Position numbers and translations under genes: made by a program
Part shown: positions 1 through 10,920 of the stretch, piece by piece
How positions within the stretch are numbered: the stretch's first letter is position 1
Layout of the letters: each line of letters opens with the position of its first letter
Notes under the pieces: model-generated
Told to the model about the DNA's origin: nothing
What the model saw: only the letters and a program-made list of their open reading frames with translations
Databases searched by the model: none
Source of the DNA: Anolis sagrei
Taxonomy: Eukaryota > Chordata > Lepidosauria > Squamata > Anolidae
NCBI RefSeq assembly: GCF_037176765.1
Contig: NC_090026.1
Coordinates: forward strand, 55,842,717-55,906,716
Reading direction: 5' to 3'
DNA: 64,000 nt

Positions 1-447
1 ACCAGCTCCCATTAGTAATCTGGCCCCTGATCTTTGCACTAATTGCAGTTTTCGAGCCGTCTTCAAAGACAGCTCTATGTAGAGTGCATTGCAGTAATCC
101 ATTTTAGATGTAACTAAGGTATGGAGTAACATGGCCAAATCAGGTTTTTCGAGGTACAGTCACAGCTAGCACACAAGTTTTAATTGTACAAAGGTCCTCC
201 CAACCACCACCTACACCTAAGCTTCAAGCATCAGCGCTAAGTCCAGGAGGACCCCCAGACTGTGGCCTGTGCCTTCAGAGGGAGTGTAACCCCAATGAGT
301 ACGGGTTGCCACCCTATACCCTGATGGGCCCCATGACTGACCAGGAAGGCCTCTGTCTTGTCTGGATTAAGTCTCAGCTTGTTGGCCCTCATCCAGTCTG
401 TCACAGCTGTCAAAAACTGGTCCAAGATCCAGGGAGCTTCCTTGGAA
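1..447 (-). mobile_element. L2-like LINE, C-terminal fragment
   Basis: On the minus strand this encodes [20 protein letters not shown] and related text typical of the end of L2-like reverse transcriptases. Better-preserved copies are at 19290 and 25466. It continues into RT sequence after the insertion at 455-866. Confidence 0.75.
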
Positions 448-454
448 TGTGGTG

Positions 455-866
455 GAAAAGAGTAGTAATAATAATAAACTTTATTTGTAACCCGCTACCA
501 TCTCCCCAAGGGATTCGGTGTGGCTTACATAAGGCCAAGCCCAAAGTACATCAAACAAAACATCAATACACACAACATCAATAAACAATCAATAAAATAC
601 AAATCATATAAATCACATAAACAAAAAACAATCAACATAAACAATTTAAAAAATGGCCGGGCCAAATGTAATAGCTTAAAATTGAAAATATGCTGACGTG
701 AACAAGGTAAAATATAACTAGGATAGCATTTTTCGGAGAGAAATGAGGGAGCACAGTCCATCCTAAGTCAGTATTAAAGTGCATTGTGAGGACATATTGC
801 TGAGAGCTCTCCTTATTCTGGGAAGGCACACTGGAACAACCACGTTTTCAGGCTCCTCCTAAAGAC
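455..866 (-). mobile_element. 3' end of another L2-like LINE, nested
   Basis: AATAAACTTTATTTGTAACC followed by CCGCTACCATCTCCCC is the reverse complement of a LINE 3' tail with its terminal hairpin. It splits the L2-like copy on either side, so it is younger than that copy. Confidence 0.55.
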
Positions 867-1500
867 ACAAAGTAGAATTGTGTGTCATCTGCGTAGGGAT
901 GGCACTCAACTCCAAAACTCCGGATGACTTCTCCCAGCGGTTTCATGTAGATGTTGAAAAGTGTGGGAGAAAGAATAGAACCTTGTGGGACCCCACAGGT
1001 CAATGGCCAGGGGTCTGAGCAGGTATCCCACAGCATCACCAACTGGGTACAATCCTCCAGGAAGGAGCGGAGCCACTGCAGAGCAGTGTCCCCAAGACCC
1101 ATTCTTGAGAGCCAACCCAGAAGGATACCATGGTTGATGGTATCGAAAGCCGATGAGAGATCCAAGAGAACTAGCAGGGAAACACTCCCCCTGTCTAGCT
1201 CTCTGCGGAGGTCATCCACCAAGGCAACCAAAGCTGTCTCCGTTCCATGGCCAGGCCTAAAACCAGACTGTGAGGGATCAAGATAATCAGTTTCATCCAA
1301 GAAACCCTGGGAAGCCACCACTTGCTCTAGAACCTTGCCCAGAAAAGGGAGATTTGAAATAGGTTGATAGTTGTTTAATATCGAGGAATCCAGGGATGAT
1401 TTTTTAAGGATCGGCCTTACCATTGCTCTTTTCAAGCTAGATGGTAACTGCCCCTGTTCCAATGAGGCATTAATAACTTGGCACAGAGAAACCCCATGAC
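867..1500 (-). mobile_element. L2-like LINE, reverse transcriptase fragment
   Basis: Open for 204 codons on the minus strand. It shows RT motifs LLDLSSAFDTINH, CGVPQGSILSPTLFNIYMKP and YADDTQFYF in the right order. FNIYMKPLGEVI is typical of amniote L2-like elements. Confidence 0.8.
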
Positions 1501-1790
1501 CGACTGAGCATAGTGCAGGGGTTTGTGGGAATTGACCTTGATTTTTTGGAGTTGCAGTTCACCCTTATCCAGAACCTTGGTGACCCACAGAACATACTGG
1601 AGGTATTTGTGGGGGAACTGACCCACTGGGGTTGGAGTTATAGTTCATCCTGCATCCAGAGAGCATTCTGTAGCCCACCAATGATGAATTTGGACTATAC
1701 TTGGCACACAAAATGCTGGTGACCAACTGAACATACTGGAGGGGTTTGGGAAGACCCGCATGGGAGTTTTAGTTCACCCTTAATCCACAG
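1500..1790. repeat. Fragment of the 'GGGAGTTGTAGTTC' interspersed repeat
   Basis: Contains degraded copies of the phrases TGGAGTTGCAGTTCACCC and CCACCAATGATG, which recur inside the Helitrons and hAT-like elements of this window. No ends are recognisable. Confidence 0.5.
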
Positions 1791-1919
1791 TACTTTTGAT
1801 CTGGAAATTAAAACATGTCAGTATTCTTTCCTGGTGTTTATTTGTGCTCATCCCATATCTGAAAACATGAATATTTAGAGTACATGAATATTTAGAGTAT
1901 TTTCATATTTCCATTCCAG

Positions 1920-2139
1920 GACATCCTAAGACAAAAGCCTTTATAACTCATGGTGGAACAAATGGGATCTATGAAGCAATTTACCATGGGATTCCCATGG
2001 TAGGGATCCCCATGTTTGGAGACCAGACTGATAACCTTGCTCACGTGGTTGCAAAGGGAATGGCTGTAGTGCTGAATATAAACACAATCACAGCACAAGA
2101 TTTAGTGGACGCCGTTAATACCATCATTCACAATACAAC
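1920..2139 (+). CDS. UGT2: UGT gene A, exon 5 (partial gene)
   Basis: This is a 220-bp internal exon of a UDP-glucuronosyltransferase, the ER-membrane enzyme that transfers glucuronic acid from UDP-glucuronate to lipophilic substrates. It has an AG acceptor at 1918-1919 and a GTAAG donor at 2140. The translation starts GHPKTKAF and contains the UGT signature (THGGTNG, then PMFGDQ), which binds the UDP-sugar. The DQ pair is present. Exon size and phases match exon 5 of the UGT2 family. The earlier exons of this gene lie left of the window. It differs from the second copy (36647-36866) at about 12 of 73 residues. The intronic DNA before both copies is also homologous, so they are tandem gene duplicates. 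Confidence 0.93.
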
Positions 2140-2931
2140 GTAAGTGTAATGACAATTCTCTGAAAGAGAGATAATTATAGGCTACATATAAGGCAAATAC
2201 TCTGCCAATGAAGTTGGGAGAAGAAAAATGTGGAATCTTTAGTGCATAGTGGTGAGTTTCTTTGACTAACTCTTTGCTCTTGTGAATGTCTTTCCTGATT
2301 ACCATCCCAATGACTACTTGTAGCACTTCAAATATTTATCTTATTGTCGTAATGACATTTGAAGCTAGCATGACTCCATTTTGCATCTCAGACTGAACCT
2401 TGTTTCAGTTTCTGAACTAAATAGAATTTTGAAATTGTGGCCAGTTTCTTCATTGTGTAGTTAAAAAAAACAATTGTCACATTCACATTCTGGTGTTCAC
2501 ATCAAAGAATTGAATGTCTAATTAAGCTACAGCCAACACATTTAACGTCTGGCCCTCTTGATGGTGCTGAACTATACTCCCATCAATACTCACCATGAAT
2601 GATAGTGAGATGTTGATTAGGAATTGGAGACCAGCATTTGGAGGTACAAAATACAATAATTTTGTAAAAGTGTAACAATTTATTCATGAAAATGAGAAAA
2701 AAATGCCAAGTATCAAAGTGAAACCAAAGAACTGTACATTATACTTAATTTCACTTTATTTAAAATGTTTTGTGCAACTCTTCACAAATATTTCACAGAG
2801 CAATAATTAGCTTTCGGTTAAACAGCAATTCTACAGAAATTAGGGCACTAATGACATTAATGAAAACTGGTAGGTCATTTTTTCTCCTGCTGTCATTACT
2901 GTTTGCTCTTCTTTCTTCCTCAATCCTACAG
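2140..2931. other. Intron 5 of UGT gene A
   Basis: 792 bp without a recognisable element. The flanks are homologous to intron 5 of the second gene, including TTTTGCATCTCAGACTGAAC at about 2380, which marks the site that is empty here and filled by CR1 at 37119-37558. Confidence 0.7.
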
Positions 2932-3211
2932 ATATAAGGAAAATGCAGTACGACTGTCACAGATTCATCACGACCAACCTATGAAGCCTCTAGACCGGGC
3001 TGTCTTCTGGATTGAGTTTGTCATGCGCCACAAAGGCGCCAAGCATTTGAGAGTAGCTGCCCATGACTTGACCTGGTACCAGTATCACTGCCTTGACGTC
3101 ATTGCCTTTTTGATCAGTTGTGTGGCACTTTTCATGTTCATCATTGTAAAATGCTGTTCGTTTTGCTGTCGGAAATGTGGCAGCATCACACGGAAAACAA
3201 AATTGGAATAG
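2932..3211 (+). CDS. UGT2: UGT gene A, terminal exon 6
   Basis: This is the last coding exon of gene A. The acceptor is ...CTACAG ending at 2931 and the stop is TAG at 3209-3211. It encodes the end of the UDP-sugar-binding lobe ([19 protein letters not shown], then [16 protein letters not shown]), one transmembrane helix (about [17 protein letters not shown]) and a short cytosolic tail ending RKTKLE, basic as in ER-resident UGTs. It is almost identical to the exon at 38011-38287: two substitutions and one extra serine codon. The intron from exon 5 is 792 bp. The reading frame is intact, so gene A looks functional as far as can be seen. Confidence 0.94.
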
Positions 3212-3593
3212 TTTCTGTTCATCACAGCCATCGTGTGACTTATATCATCCAACATGCTCAGACTGGGTATGTTAAACCCTATAGTCATTTCCCATCATGT
3301 TCAGCTTGCTTAGATGTAGAAACACATCTATCCTTGCTCAACTCCATTAAATTGACAGCATAGATTGACACAAGCAAGGAACTAGCTGTTAATAACTTTT
3401 ACTATGGCTTTATTACAACTCTGGTAGAATCTCAATATCTGAATCACTGACAATCACCTATGTAAATGTAGACATTATGCTATCTGATCTCTGGTGTGAG
3501 AAGAATGAGAAGACATTTATTATATTGTATTTGCTCATGTTTTGGGTGGTAAATTGACTGAATGCTTCATATAAAATATAATTTGGGTTTATA

Positions 3594-3599
3594 AATAAA
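3594..3599 (+). promoter_or_regulatory. Poly(A) signal of UGT gene A
   Basis: An AATAAA hexamer lies 383 bp after the gene A stop codon, in sequence that is partly homologous to the 3' flank of the second UGT copy. A T-rich tract follows at about 3635-3650. It is the first canonical hexamer after the stop and is the likely polyadenylation signal. Confidence 0.6.
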
Positions 3600-3724
3600 A
3601 TATACATTTGTTTTAAAGTACCACTTGCTTTTGTTTTTTTTTTTTAATGAAATTATCCTTGGATTTTAATTGATGCTACTTACTTAGGCGATCCCTCATA
3701 GTCCGAGGATGATGGTTATCCAAG

Positions 3725-5290
3725 TGATGCAAGATACTCCACTTAGGCAGAAAAAACGAAATGCAAAGATACAGAGGGGGGACGCCTGGCTCGAGAGCAG
3801 TACATGTGAAAAAGATCTTGGGAGTCCTTGTGGACAACAAGTTAAACATGAGCTAACAATGTCATGTGGCAGCAAAAAAATAATAATGGGATTTTGCCCT
3901 GCATCAATAGGAGCATAGTGTCTAGATCTAGGGAAGTCATGCTACCCCTCTGTGCTGTCGCACGCTGGGTCTGTGCATAAGACTGTAGACAGGACATAAA
4001 TTCTGTGTGCCCAACGGGATACCGGGGCTGCCTCAGATTAAAGGCCTTTGGATTTCCTTACACAAAGTTCTGTAGAGGCTTAAAGTTAGTCCAACAAAGT
4101 TCTTTATTAATGAAGACAAACAGGTACTTTAAAGCTTTCTTAACAGTCTATTGGCTCTTGCAATCTTGTTCACTGGGAACAGGCACTATCTTCTTAACTG
4201 TAACTAATGGGGAAATCCTTAACTTCTAATCTTGGCAGTCTGTACTTGCCTCTGTTGGCGTGGAGCTCCTGCTCCTGGTACCAACTGCGTCTGGCTTCTG
4301 CGAGCGACCCTTACCAAGTACAGCTTTGTAGACTTCCAGGGGAAAAGAAGGAGTTCAGGTTTCAGTGATGGCTGGCTGAAGTCCCTCAGCAAAGGAGCTG
4401 TAAGGCTGTATGATCCTCGGCCAAGCTGTGGGCTGTATAACCCCGGCCAAGCTGTAGGCTGTATATCTCCCCGGCCAAGCCGTAGAAGACGAAGCTTTCT
4501 ACAGGAGCTCTTGGTATTATGTCCTGCATGGAAAGCTGCTCTGTGTGGACTGAACCAAAAAGGCTCCTATTCCCTCCAAAACCCCAAAAAGGGGGTGGGA
4601 CCAGGGAACCTAACTATAATAGACAGGTGGCTTGCCCTATGATTGCAGCCAAAAGAAGCCACCTATCTGCAGAGTCCCTGAAACTTAGGACTATAACAAA
4701 CATTAAATGCAAAGCAAACAAAATTGGAGCCCCTGGTGCAGTTGTACCTGCACACCCTTTATGCTGCCTTGGTCAGACCACACCTGGAATATTGTGTCCA
4801 ATTCTGGGCACCACAATTGAAGAGAGATATTGACAAGATGGAATGTGTCCAGAGGAGGGCGACTAAAATGATCAAGGGTCTGGAAAACAAGCCCTACGAG
4901 GAGAGGCTTAAAGAACTGGGCATGTTTAGCCTGAAGAAGAGAAGGCTGAGAGGAGATATGATAGCCATGTATAAATCTGTGAGAGGAAGTCACAGGGAGG
5001 AGGGAGCAAGCTTGTTTTCTGCTTCCTTGGAGACTAGGACGTGGAACAATGGCTTCAAACTACAAGAAATGAGATTCCATCTGAACATGAGGAAGAACTT
5101 CTTGACTGTGAGAGCCGTTCAGCAGTGGAACTCTGTGTGGTGGAGGCTCCTTCTTTGGAAGCTTTTAAACAGAGGCTGGATAAACGATCTGTCAGGGGTG
5201 CTTTGAATGCAATATTCCTGCTTCTTTGCAGCGGGTTGGACTGGATGGCCCATGAGGTCTCTTCCAACTCTATGATTCTATGATTCTATG
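3725..5290 (+). mobile_element. CR1 LINE 3' part, interrupted
   Basis: Plus-strand CR1 ORF2 end. Left piece 3725-3955 ([14 protein letters not shown]), right piece about 4718-5290 ([20 protein letters not shown], then [20 protein letters not shown]). The element ends with the CR1 terminal repeat TATGATTCTATGATTCTATG. About 0.75 kb of unrelated DNA sits between the pieces. The same flanking repeat is seen on both sides (GTCCGAGGATGATGG before, CTTGGCGGTGGATACCTAGG after). Confidence 0.8.
3956..4717. mobile_element. Unclassified insertion in CR1
   Basis: About 760 bp splitting the CR1 copy. On the minus strand it has an AATAAAGAAC motif and an LTR-like layout, but I could not define its ends or target duplication. 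It may be an old LTR fragment. No coding sequence is evident. Confidence 0.3.
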
Positions 5291-5599
5291 TGTCTTGGCG
5301 GTGGATACCTAGGTGACCTGCATGTTCTCCTGCAGTAAAGGCAACTGGAAGACGGTCCTGGTCAGGGTTGGCTTGATGCGCCTTTCTCTTGACACATTTC
5401 TCTCTTTTGCCATTCATTCATGCCTCTTCAAATCCTACAGCATTGCTGGCCACAACTGACCTCCAGCTAGAGTGCTCAAGGGCCAAGGCTTCCCTGTTCT
5501 CGGTGTCTTTGCCACTTTCATTGATGAATGCAGGGGTGATGTCTCTGAGGAGGAGGCCAGTTTAGATCTACACAATCTGGTTCAGTAACATGATCAGTT

Positions 5600-6282
5600 T
5601 TCAGGAGATCTACAAAAAACCTTACAGGAAAGGGACCCTGTCAATCCTCAAAGAAGAAGGTTGTTGGTCGTAGACGACTCCCTCCAGAGAGGAACAGAAG
5701 TGGTGATTTGCAAACCCGATAGGATGTCTAGAGAAATATGCTGCCACTCTGGGGCAAAAATCCACCACATAACTCAGCGGTTGACAAGACTCATCAAGTC
5801 CACTGCCCCCCCTTTCCTATTGATTCTTGTAGAAACCAACAATATTGCAAAGCATAGTCTTCAAAAGATCAGAAAAGATTTGAAGCTCTTGGAAGAAAGT
5901 TAAAAGATCTTAATGTATAGGTGGTCTTTTCATCTCTCCGTCCCGTTGTACGATGTGGCCCAGGAAGAGTCAGAAGAATAATAGTGGTGAACTTTTTGGA
6001 GCATGGTGTGCTCTTCCAGGAAGATGGCCTACTGGCATGGGATGGGCTGTACCTCACAGAAGTAGGAAGTAATGTTTTGCAAGAGTATTGAAGAAACTAG
6101 AGAAGTCATTTCAAAACCACTGGCAATAATCTTAGAGAATTCTTGGAGAAATCTTGGAGAATTCTTGGAGAACAGGAGAAGTCGCAGCAGAATGGAGGAA
6201 GGCAAATGTTGTCCCTATCTTCAACAAAGGAAGCTTGACATCAATATCAGGAAGGATTAAGGAGACAATCTGTAATCTATAT
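5600..6282 (+). mobile_element. CR1 LINE with ORF1 esterase-like domain
   Basis: LVVDDSLQRGTEVVICKPDR followed by GAKIHHITQRLTRLI, LLILVETNNIAKH and, later, LFQEDGLLAWDGLYL-like text match the SGNH/esterase-like ORF1 of amniote CR1. NSWRTGEVAAEWRKANVVPI at about 6160-6220 belongs to ORF2. The frame is broken. It is probably the same CR1 insertion as 8565-9390, split by the elements between. Confidence 0.65.
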
Positions 6283-7300
6283 CATAGAATCATAGAATCA
6301 AAGAGTTGGAAGAGACCTCATGGGCCATCCAGTCCAACCCCCTGCCAAGAAGCAGGGATATTGCATTCAAATCACCCCTGACAAATGGCCATCCAACCTC
6401 TGCTTAAAAGCTTCCAAAGAAGGAGCCTCCACCACACTCCGGGGCAGAGAGTTCCACTGCTGAACGGCTCTCACAGTCAGGAAGTTCTTCCTAATGTTCA
6501 GATGGAATCTCCTCTCTTGTAGTTTGAAGCCATTGTTCCGCGTCCTAGTCTCCAAGGAAGCAGAAAACAAGCTTGCTCCCTCCTCCCTGTGGCTTCCTCT
6601 CACATATTTATACATGGCTATCATATCTTCTCTCAGCCTTCTCTTCTTCAGGCTAAACATGCCCAGTTCCCTAAGCCGCTCCTCATAGGGCTTGTTCTCC
6701 AGACCCTTGATCATTTTAGTCGCCCTCCTCTGGACACATTCCAGCTTGTCAATATCTCTCTTGAATTGTGGTGCACAGAATTGGACACAATATTCCAGAT
6801 GTGGTCTAACCAAAGCAGAATAGAGAGGTAGCATTACTTCCTTAGATCTAGACACTATGCTCCTATTGATGCAGGCCAAAATCCCATTGGCTTTTTTTGC
6901 CGCCACATCACATTGTTGGCTCATGTTTAACTTGTTGTCCACGAGGACTCCAAGATCTTTTTCACACGTACTGCTCTCGAGCCAGGCGTCCCCCATTCTG
7001 AATCTTTGCATTTCATTTTTTCTGCCAAAGTGGAGTATCTTACATTTGTCACTGTTGAACTTCATTTTGTTAGTTTTGGCCCATCTCTCTAATCTGTCAA
7101 GATCATTTTGAATTCTGCTCCTGTCCTCTGGACTATTGGCTATCCCTCCCAATTTGGTGTCGTCTGCAAACTTGATGATCATGCCTTCTAGCCCTTCATC
7201 TAAGTCATTAATAAAGATGTTGAACAGGACCGGGCCCAGGACGGAACCCTGAGGCACTCCACTTGTCACTTCTTTCCAAGATGAAGAGGAAGCATTGGTG
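6283..7300 (-). mobile_element. CR1 LINE 3' half, inverted
   Basis: Minus-strand ORF of over 300 residues: SGVPQGSVLGPVLFNIFIND, then [29 protein letters not shown] and the C-terminal [20 protein letters not shown]. It starts (3' end) at CATAGAATCATAGAATCAAA, the CR1 terminal repeat. This is the best-preserved CR1 copy in the window. Confidence 0.9.
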
Positions 7301-7605
7301 AGCACTCTCTGTGTGCATATATATAAATGCTCTGTGCATAATGAGTACCTTAAAAACAAAAGAACCAATGAACGAAACCACACCAAATTTGGCAACAAAA
7401 CATCTCACAACACAAGGAGTGACCATCTCTCAGAAAATTATGATTTTGTCATTTGGGAGTTGTAGTTGCTGGGATTTATAGTTCACCTACAATCAAAGAA
7501 CATTCTGAACCTCACCAAGGATGGAATTGAACCAAACTTGGCACACAGTTCTCTCGTGACCGCCCTGAGTCCCCCCTCGGGAGTGAGAAGGGCAGGGTAC
7601 AAGTA

Positions 7606-8554
7606 TCTATATAATAAAAATGTAATGTTCATTTGTGGTATTAACAGAACTCAAAAACCACTGGGGGAATTGACCCCAAATTTGGGCACAAGACACTTAT
7701 CAGGCCAATGATGTCCTTCACTCAAAAAAATTGAGTTTGTCATTTGGGAGTTGTAATTGCTGGGATTTATAGTTCAGCTATAATCAAAGAGCATTTTGAA
7801 CTCCACCAATGATGGAATTGAATCAATCTTGGCAGATAGGACTCCCATGACCAACAGAAAACGCTAGAAGGGTTTTGTGGTCATTGACCTTGAGTTTGGG
7901 AGTTGTAGTTCACCTACATAACATTAAAAATGTAATGTTAGTTTGTGGGATTAACATAACTCAAAAACAACTGGGGGAATTGACACCAAATTTGGACACA
8001 ATACACCTATCAACCCAATGTATGTCCTTCACTCATAGAAACACTGAAAAACACAGCAGAAGGGACTTAAAAAGCCCCAAAAAGCTAAATAACAATGCAG
8101 AAAAAAGGGAAGAAAGAGGGAGGGAAGGGGAGAAAAGAAAGAGGGAGGGAAAGAAAGAAAGAAGGAAAGGGAGAAGGAAGCATGGAAGCAAAGAGAGAAG
8201 GAAGGAAGGAGAGAAAGAGGGAGGGAAAGAAAAAGGGGGAAGGAAGGAAAGTTAGAAAAGGAAGGAGAGAAGGAAAGAAAAAAGGGAAAGAAGGAAGGAA
8301 AAAGGGAGCAAAGGAAGGGGGGAAGATGTAGAGAAAGAGGGAGGGAAGGAAAGAGAGAAGTAAGAAAACAGAGACAACAGAAGAGAAAGAAAAACGGGGA
8401 AAGGAAGGAAAGAGAGAAGGAAGGAAGAAGAGAAGGAAAGACAGGAAGGAAGGAAAGAGGGAGTGAAGGAAGGAAAGGGGGAGTGAAGGAAGGAGGGAAA
8501 GAAGGAGAGAAAGAGGGAAGGTTGGCCACAGCAACGTGTGGCGGGTACACCTAG
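7606..8554 (+). mobile_element. Non-autonomous Helitron
   Basis: Starts TCTATATAATAAAAATGTAA after an A and ends CTAG before a T, as Helitrons do. A hairpin (GCCACA / TGTGGC, 8525-8542) lies 8 bp before the end. The interior carries the GGGAGTTGTAGTTG repeat and a long purine tract (8095-8520). There is no Rep/helicase ORF. It sits in an L2-like 3' tail (CCCTGAGTCCCCCCTCGGG, about 7563). Confidence 0.8.
8095..8520 (+). repeat. Purine (GAAGG/GGGA) microsatellite
   Basis: About 425 bp of almost pure G/A on the plus strand, inside the Helitron. The open frames it produces on both strands (Lys/Arg/Glu or Phe/Pro/Ser/Leu) are compositional artefacts. Confidence 0.9.
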
Positions 8555-8564
8555 TCACTTAGAA

Positions 8565-9390
8565 ATGAAAGCTGTGATTACTAAAAGTCAACATGGATTT
8601 CTTAAAAACAAGTAATGCCAGACTAATCTTATCTCTTTTTTCAATAGAGTTACAAGCTTTGTAGGTGCAGGGATTGCTGTAGATAGAGCCTATCTTGATT
8701 TCCTTCAACAAAGTCCCCCATGACCTCTTGCAAACAAACTATTCAAATGTGGGCTAGGCAATACTACTATTAGGTGGATCTGTAATTGGTTAAATGACCA
8801 ATCCCAAAGGGTGCTTCTCCCCAATGATGCTTCTTCATTCTAGAAAGAAGTGACTAGGGGAGTGCTGCAGGGTTTGGTCCTGGGCCCAATTCTATTAAAT
8901 ATCTTTATTAATGACTTGGATGAAGGTTTGGAGGGCATGCTTATCAAGTTTGCAGATGACACCAAATTTGGAGGAATAGCTAATTCTCCAAAGGACAGGA
9001 TCAGAATTCAAAATGACCTTAACAGATTAGAGAGCTGGGCCAAAACTAACAAAATGAATTTCAACCAGGACAAATGTAAGAAACTACACTTAAGCATAAA
9101 AAATGAAATGCAGAGATACAGGATGGGTGATGCCTGGCTCAACAACAGTCCATGTGAGAAAGATCTTGGAGTCTTCATGGGCAACAAGTTAAGCATAAGC
9201 CAACAGCATGACGCTGCAGCTAAAAAAGCCAATAGGATTTTGGGCTGCATCAAAAGAAATATAGTGTCTAGATTGAGGGAAGTCATTGTGCCTTTGTATT
9301 CTGCTTTGGTTAGACCTCAGTTGGAATACTGTGTCCAATTCAGGGCACCACAGTTCCAAAGAGATATTGACAAGCTGGAAGGTGTCTAGA
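8565..9390 (+). mobile_element. CR1 LINE, RT region
   Basis: Plus strand: QHGFLKNK-like text, GVLQGLVLGPILLNIFINDL, FADDTKFGG and the DAWLNNSPCEKDLG block. More diverged from the 6283-7300 copy than the other CR1 fragments. Confidence 0.8.
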
Positions 9391-10020
9391 GGAGAAAATG
9401 CTGCTCAGTGTTTCCTTCATTTTTTTGGAAATCAGCTCTCCTAAAGTCCAAAATGCGGGTTTGACTTGTCTTAGTTTCGACCTTTCTTTGTACCTCAAAT
9501 TGCAGGAGCACATGGTCACTTGCCCCTAAGGATCCTACCACTTCAACCGCATCGATCAGGTCCCCCGCATTTGTTAGGATGAGATCAAGAGTAGCCAATC
9601 CCCTTGTTGTCTCTTCTACCTTCTGGACCATGAAATTGTCTGCAAGGCAAGCGAGGAATTTGTTGGACTTTGTACTCTTGGCCGAGTTTGTTTTCCAGCA
9701 AATATCGGGATAGTTGAAATCGCCCATGACTACTACATCTCTTCTCTGTGCCTGATTGGTCAACTGTTGGCAGAAGACTTCATCAAGTTCTTCCTCCTGG
9801 CTTGGAGGTCTGTAGTAGATACCTACAATGACATCTTTTTGAGTCCCAGTTCCCTTGATTCTTATCCAGATGCTTTCAAGCTGGTTTCCCGGATTGCTGT
9901 CATGCATTTCTTCTGCAGCATAAGAGTTTTTGACATATAAGGCTACTCCGCCTCCTCTCCCCTTTGTTCGGTTTCTGTGAAAGAGGTTATAGCCCTGGAT
10001 GTTGAAGTAGTCTGCAGTGC
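9391..10020 (-). mobile_element. CR1 LINE endonuclease domain
   Basis: Minus-strand ORF with APE-type endonuclease motifs: GGGVALYVKNS, VGIYYRPPSQ, VVMGDFNYPDICW, TLDLILTN and GASDHVLLQFEV. The catalytic D-F-N and S-D-H blocks are intact in this 200-residue piece. Confidence 0.82.
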
Positions 10021-10347
10021 CTTTCATGTTCCTTGATTCGTGTTTGGGCAATGCTGCGTTTGGTGGTCCCTATGTAGACTTGTCCACAGCTGCATGGTAC
10101 ACGGTAGACTCCTGCAGAAGCTAGAGGATCCCTCTTGTCCTTTGCTGAACGTAGCATTTGTTGGATTTTCTTGGGTCTGTAGATAGTTTGTATGTTGTGT
10201 TTTCTCATCAGCTTCCCTATGCGATCAGTGGTTCCCTTGATGTATGGCAAGAACACTTTTCCTCTGGGTGGATCTTCGTCTTTATTCTTGTGGCTTGTTC
10301 TTGGTCTTGCAGCTCTTCTGATGTCTGAGGTGGAGTATCCATTGGCC
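10015..10347 (-). mobile_element. Penelope-like element, GIY-YIG part
   Basis: Minus strand encodes GVYRVPCSCGQVYIGTTKRS then QTRIKEHERHCRL, the GIY-YIG endonuclease domain of Penelope-like retroelements. It is preceded by IKGTTDRIGKLMRKHNIQTI. It joins an inverted copy at 10368. Confidence 0.8.
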
Positions 10348-10443
10348 TGTAGAGCCCAGTTGAGGTGGGCCAATGGATACTTCACCTCAGACATCAGAAG
10401 AGCTGCAAGACCAAGAACAAGCCACGAGAATAAAGATGAAGAT
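10272..10443. repeat. Inverted repeat at junction of two Penelope-like pieces
   Basis: Arms at about 10272-10347 and 10368-10443 are near-perfect reverse complements (for example CCTCAGACATCAGAAGAGC on one side) around a 20-bp spacer. It arises from head-to-head joining of two copies of the same region. Confidence 0.8.
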
Positions 10444-10725
10444 CAGAATAAAGATGCTAATCAGTCAGCCCATTGTAGGCTAATCAAGGTGGTCAGTTGA
10501 AACATTCACACCTAGCTCCAGCAGACAAGAGTCCTTTGTCTCACCCTGGTCATTCCACAGATATATAAACCCTTTTTCCTAGTTCCAACAGACCTCACTA
10601 TCTCTGAGGATGCTTGCCATAAATGCAGGCAAAACGTCAGGAGAGAATGCCTCTAGACCATGGCCATACAGCCCGAAAAAAACTACAACAACCCAGTAAT
10701 TCCGGCCATGAAAGCCTTCGACAAT
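10368..10725 (+). mobile_element. Penelope-like element, 3' terminal region
   Basis: Plus strand: end of the coding part, then ACCTCACTATCTCTGAGGAT, GGCAAAACGTCAGGAGAG and TTCCGGCCATGAAAGCCTTC, the usual end of this family. It contains a degenerate hammerhead-like core (CTGAGGA 10604-10610, AAACGTC 10632-10638). The 42.4-43.9 kb copy has the same end on the other strand. Confidence 0.7.
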
Positions 10726-10907
10726 ACATCTATCTTCCTGCCTGGCAGAAAGAAAGTGGCTAGACTAGATGGCTTTTGGGGGACACTTCCAACTGTTTGA
10801 GTCATTGAGTCATAATAATAATAATAATAATAATACATAATACATAATATAATAGCAATTCCATCTTCCTACCTGGCATCATATAAGAATGTTCGGAGCT
10901 CTAAGGA

Positions 10908-10920
10908 GTTAATTTTTAAC
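10908..10920. promoter_or_regulatory. HNF1-like site upstream of UGT exon 1a
   Basis: GTTAATTTTTAAC differs at one position from the HNF1 consensus palindrome GTTAATNATTAAC. It lies 167 bp before the exon 1a start codon, and the same 13-mer is conserved before exon 1b. HNF1 sites close to the start are known activators of mammalian UGT2B promoters. The match is seen directly; binding is inferred. Confidence 0.6.

Noticed and set aside
8029-8558. Open frames of 126-173 codons on both strands rich in Lys/Glu or Phe/Pro/Ser.
   Set aside because: They come from the purine microsatellite; composition alone keeps them open.
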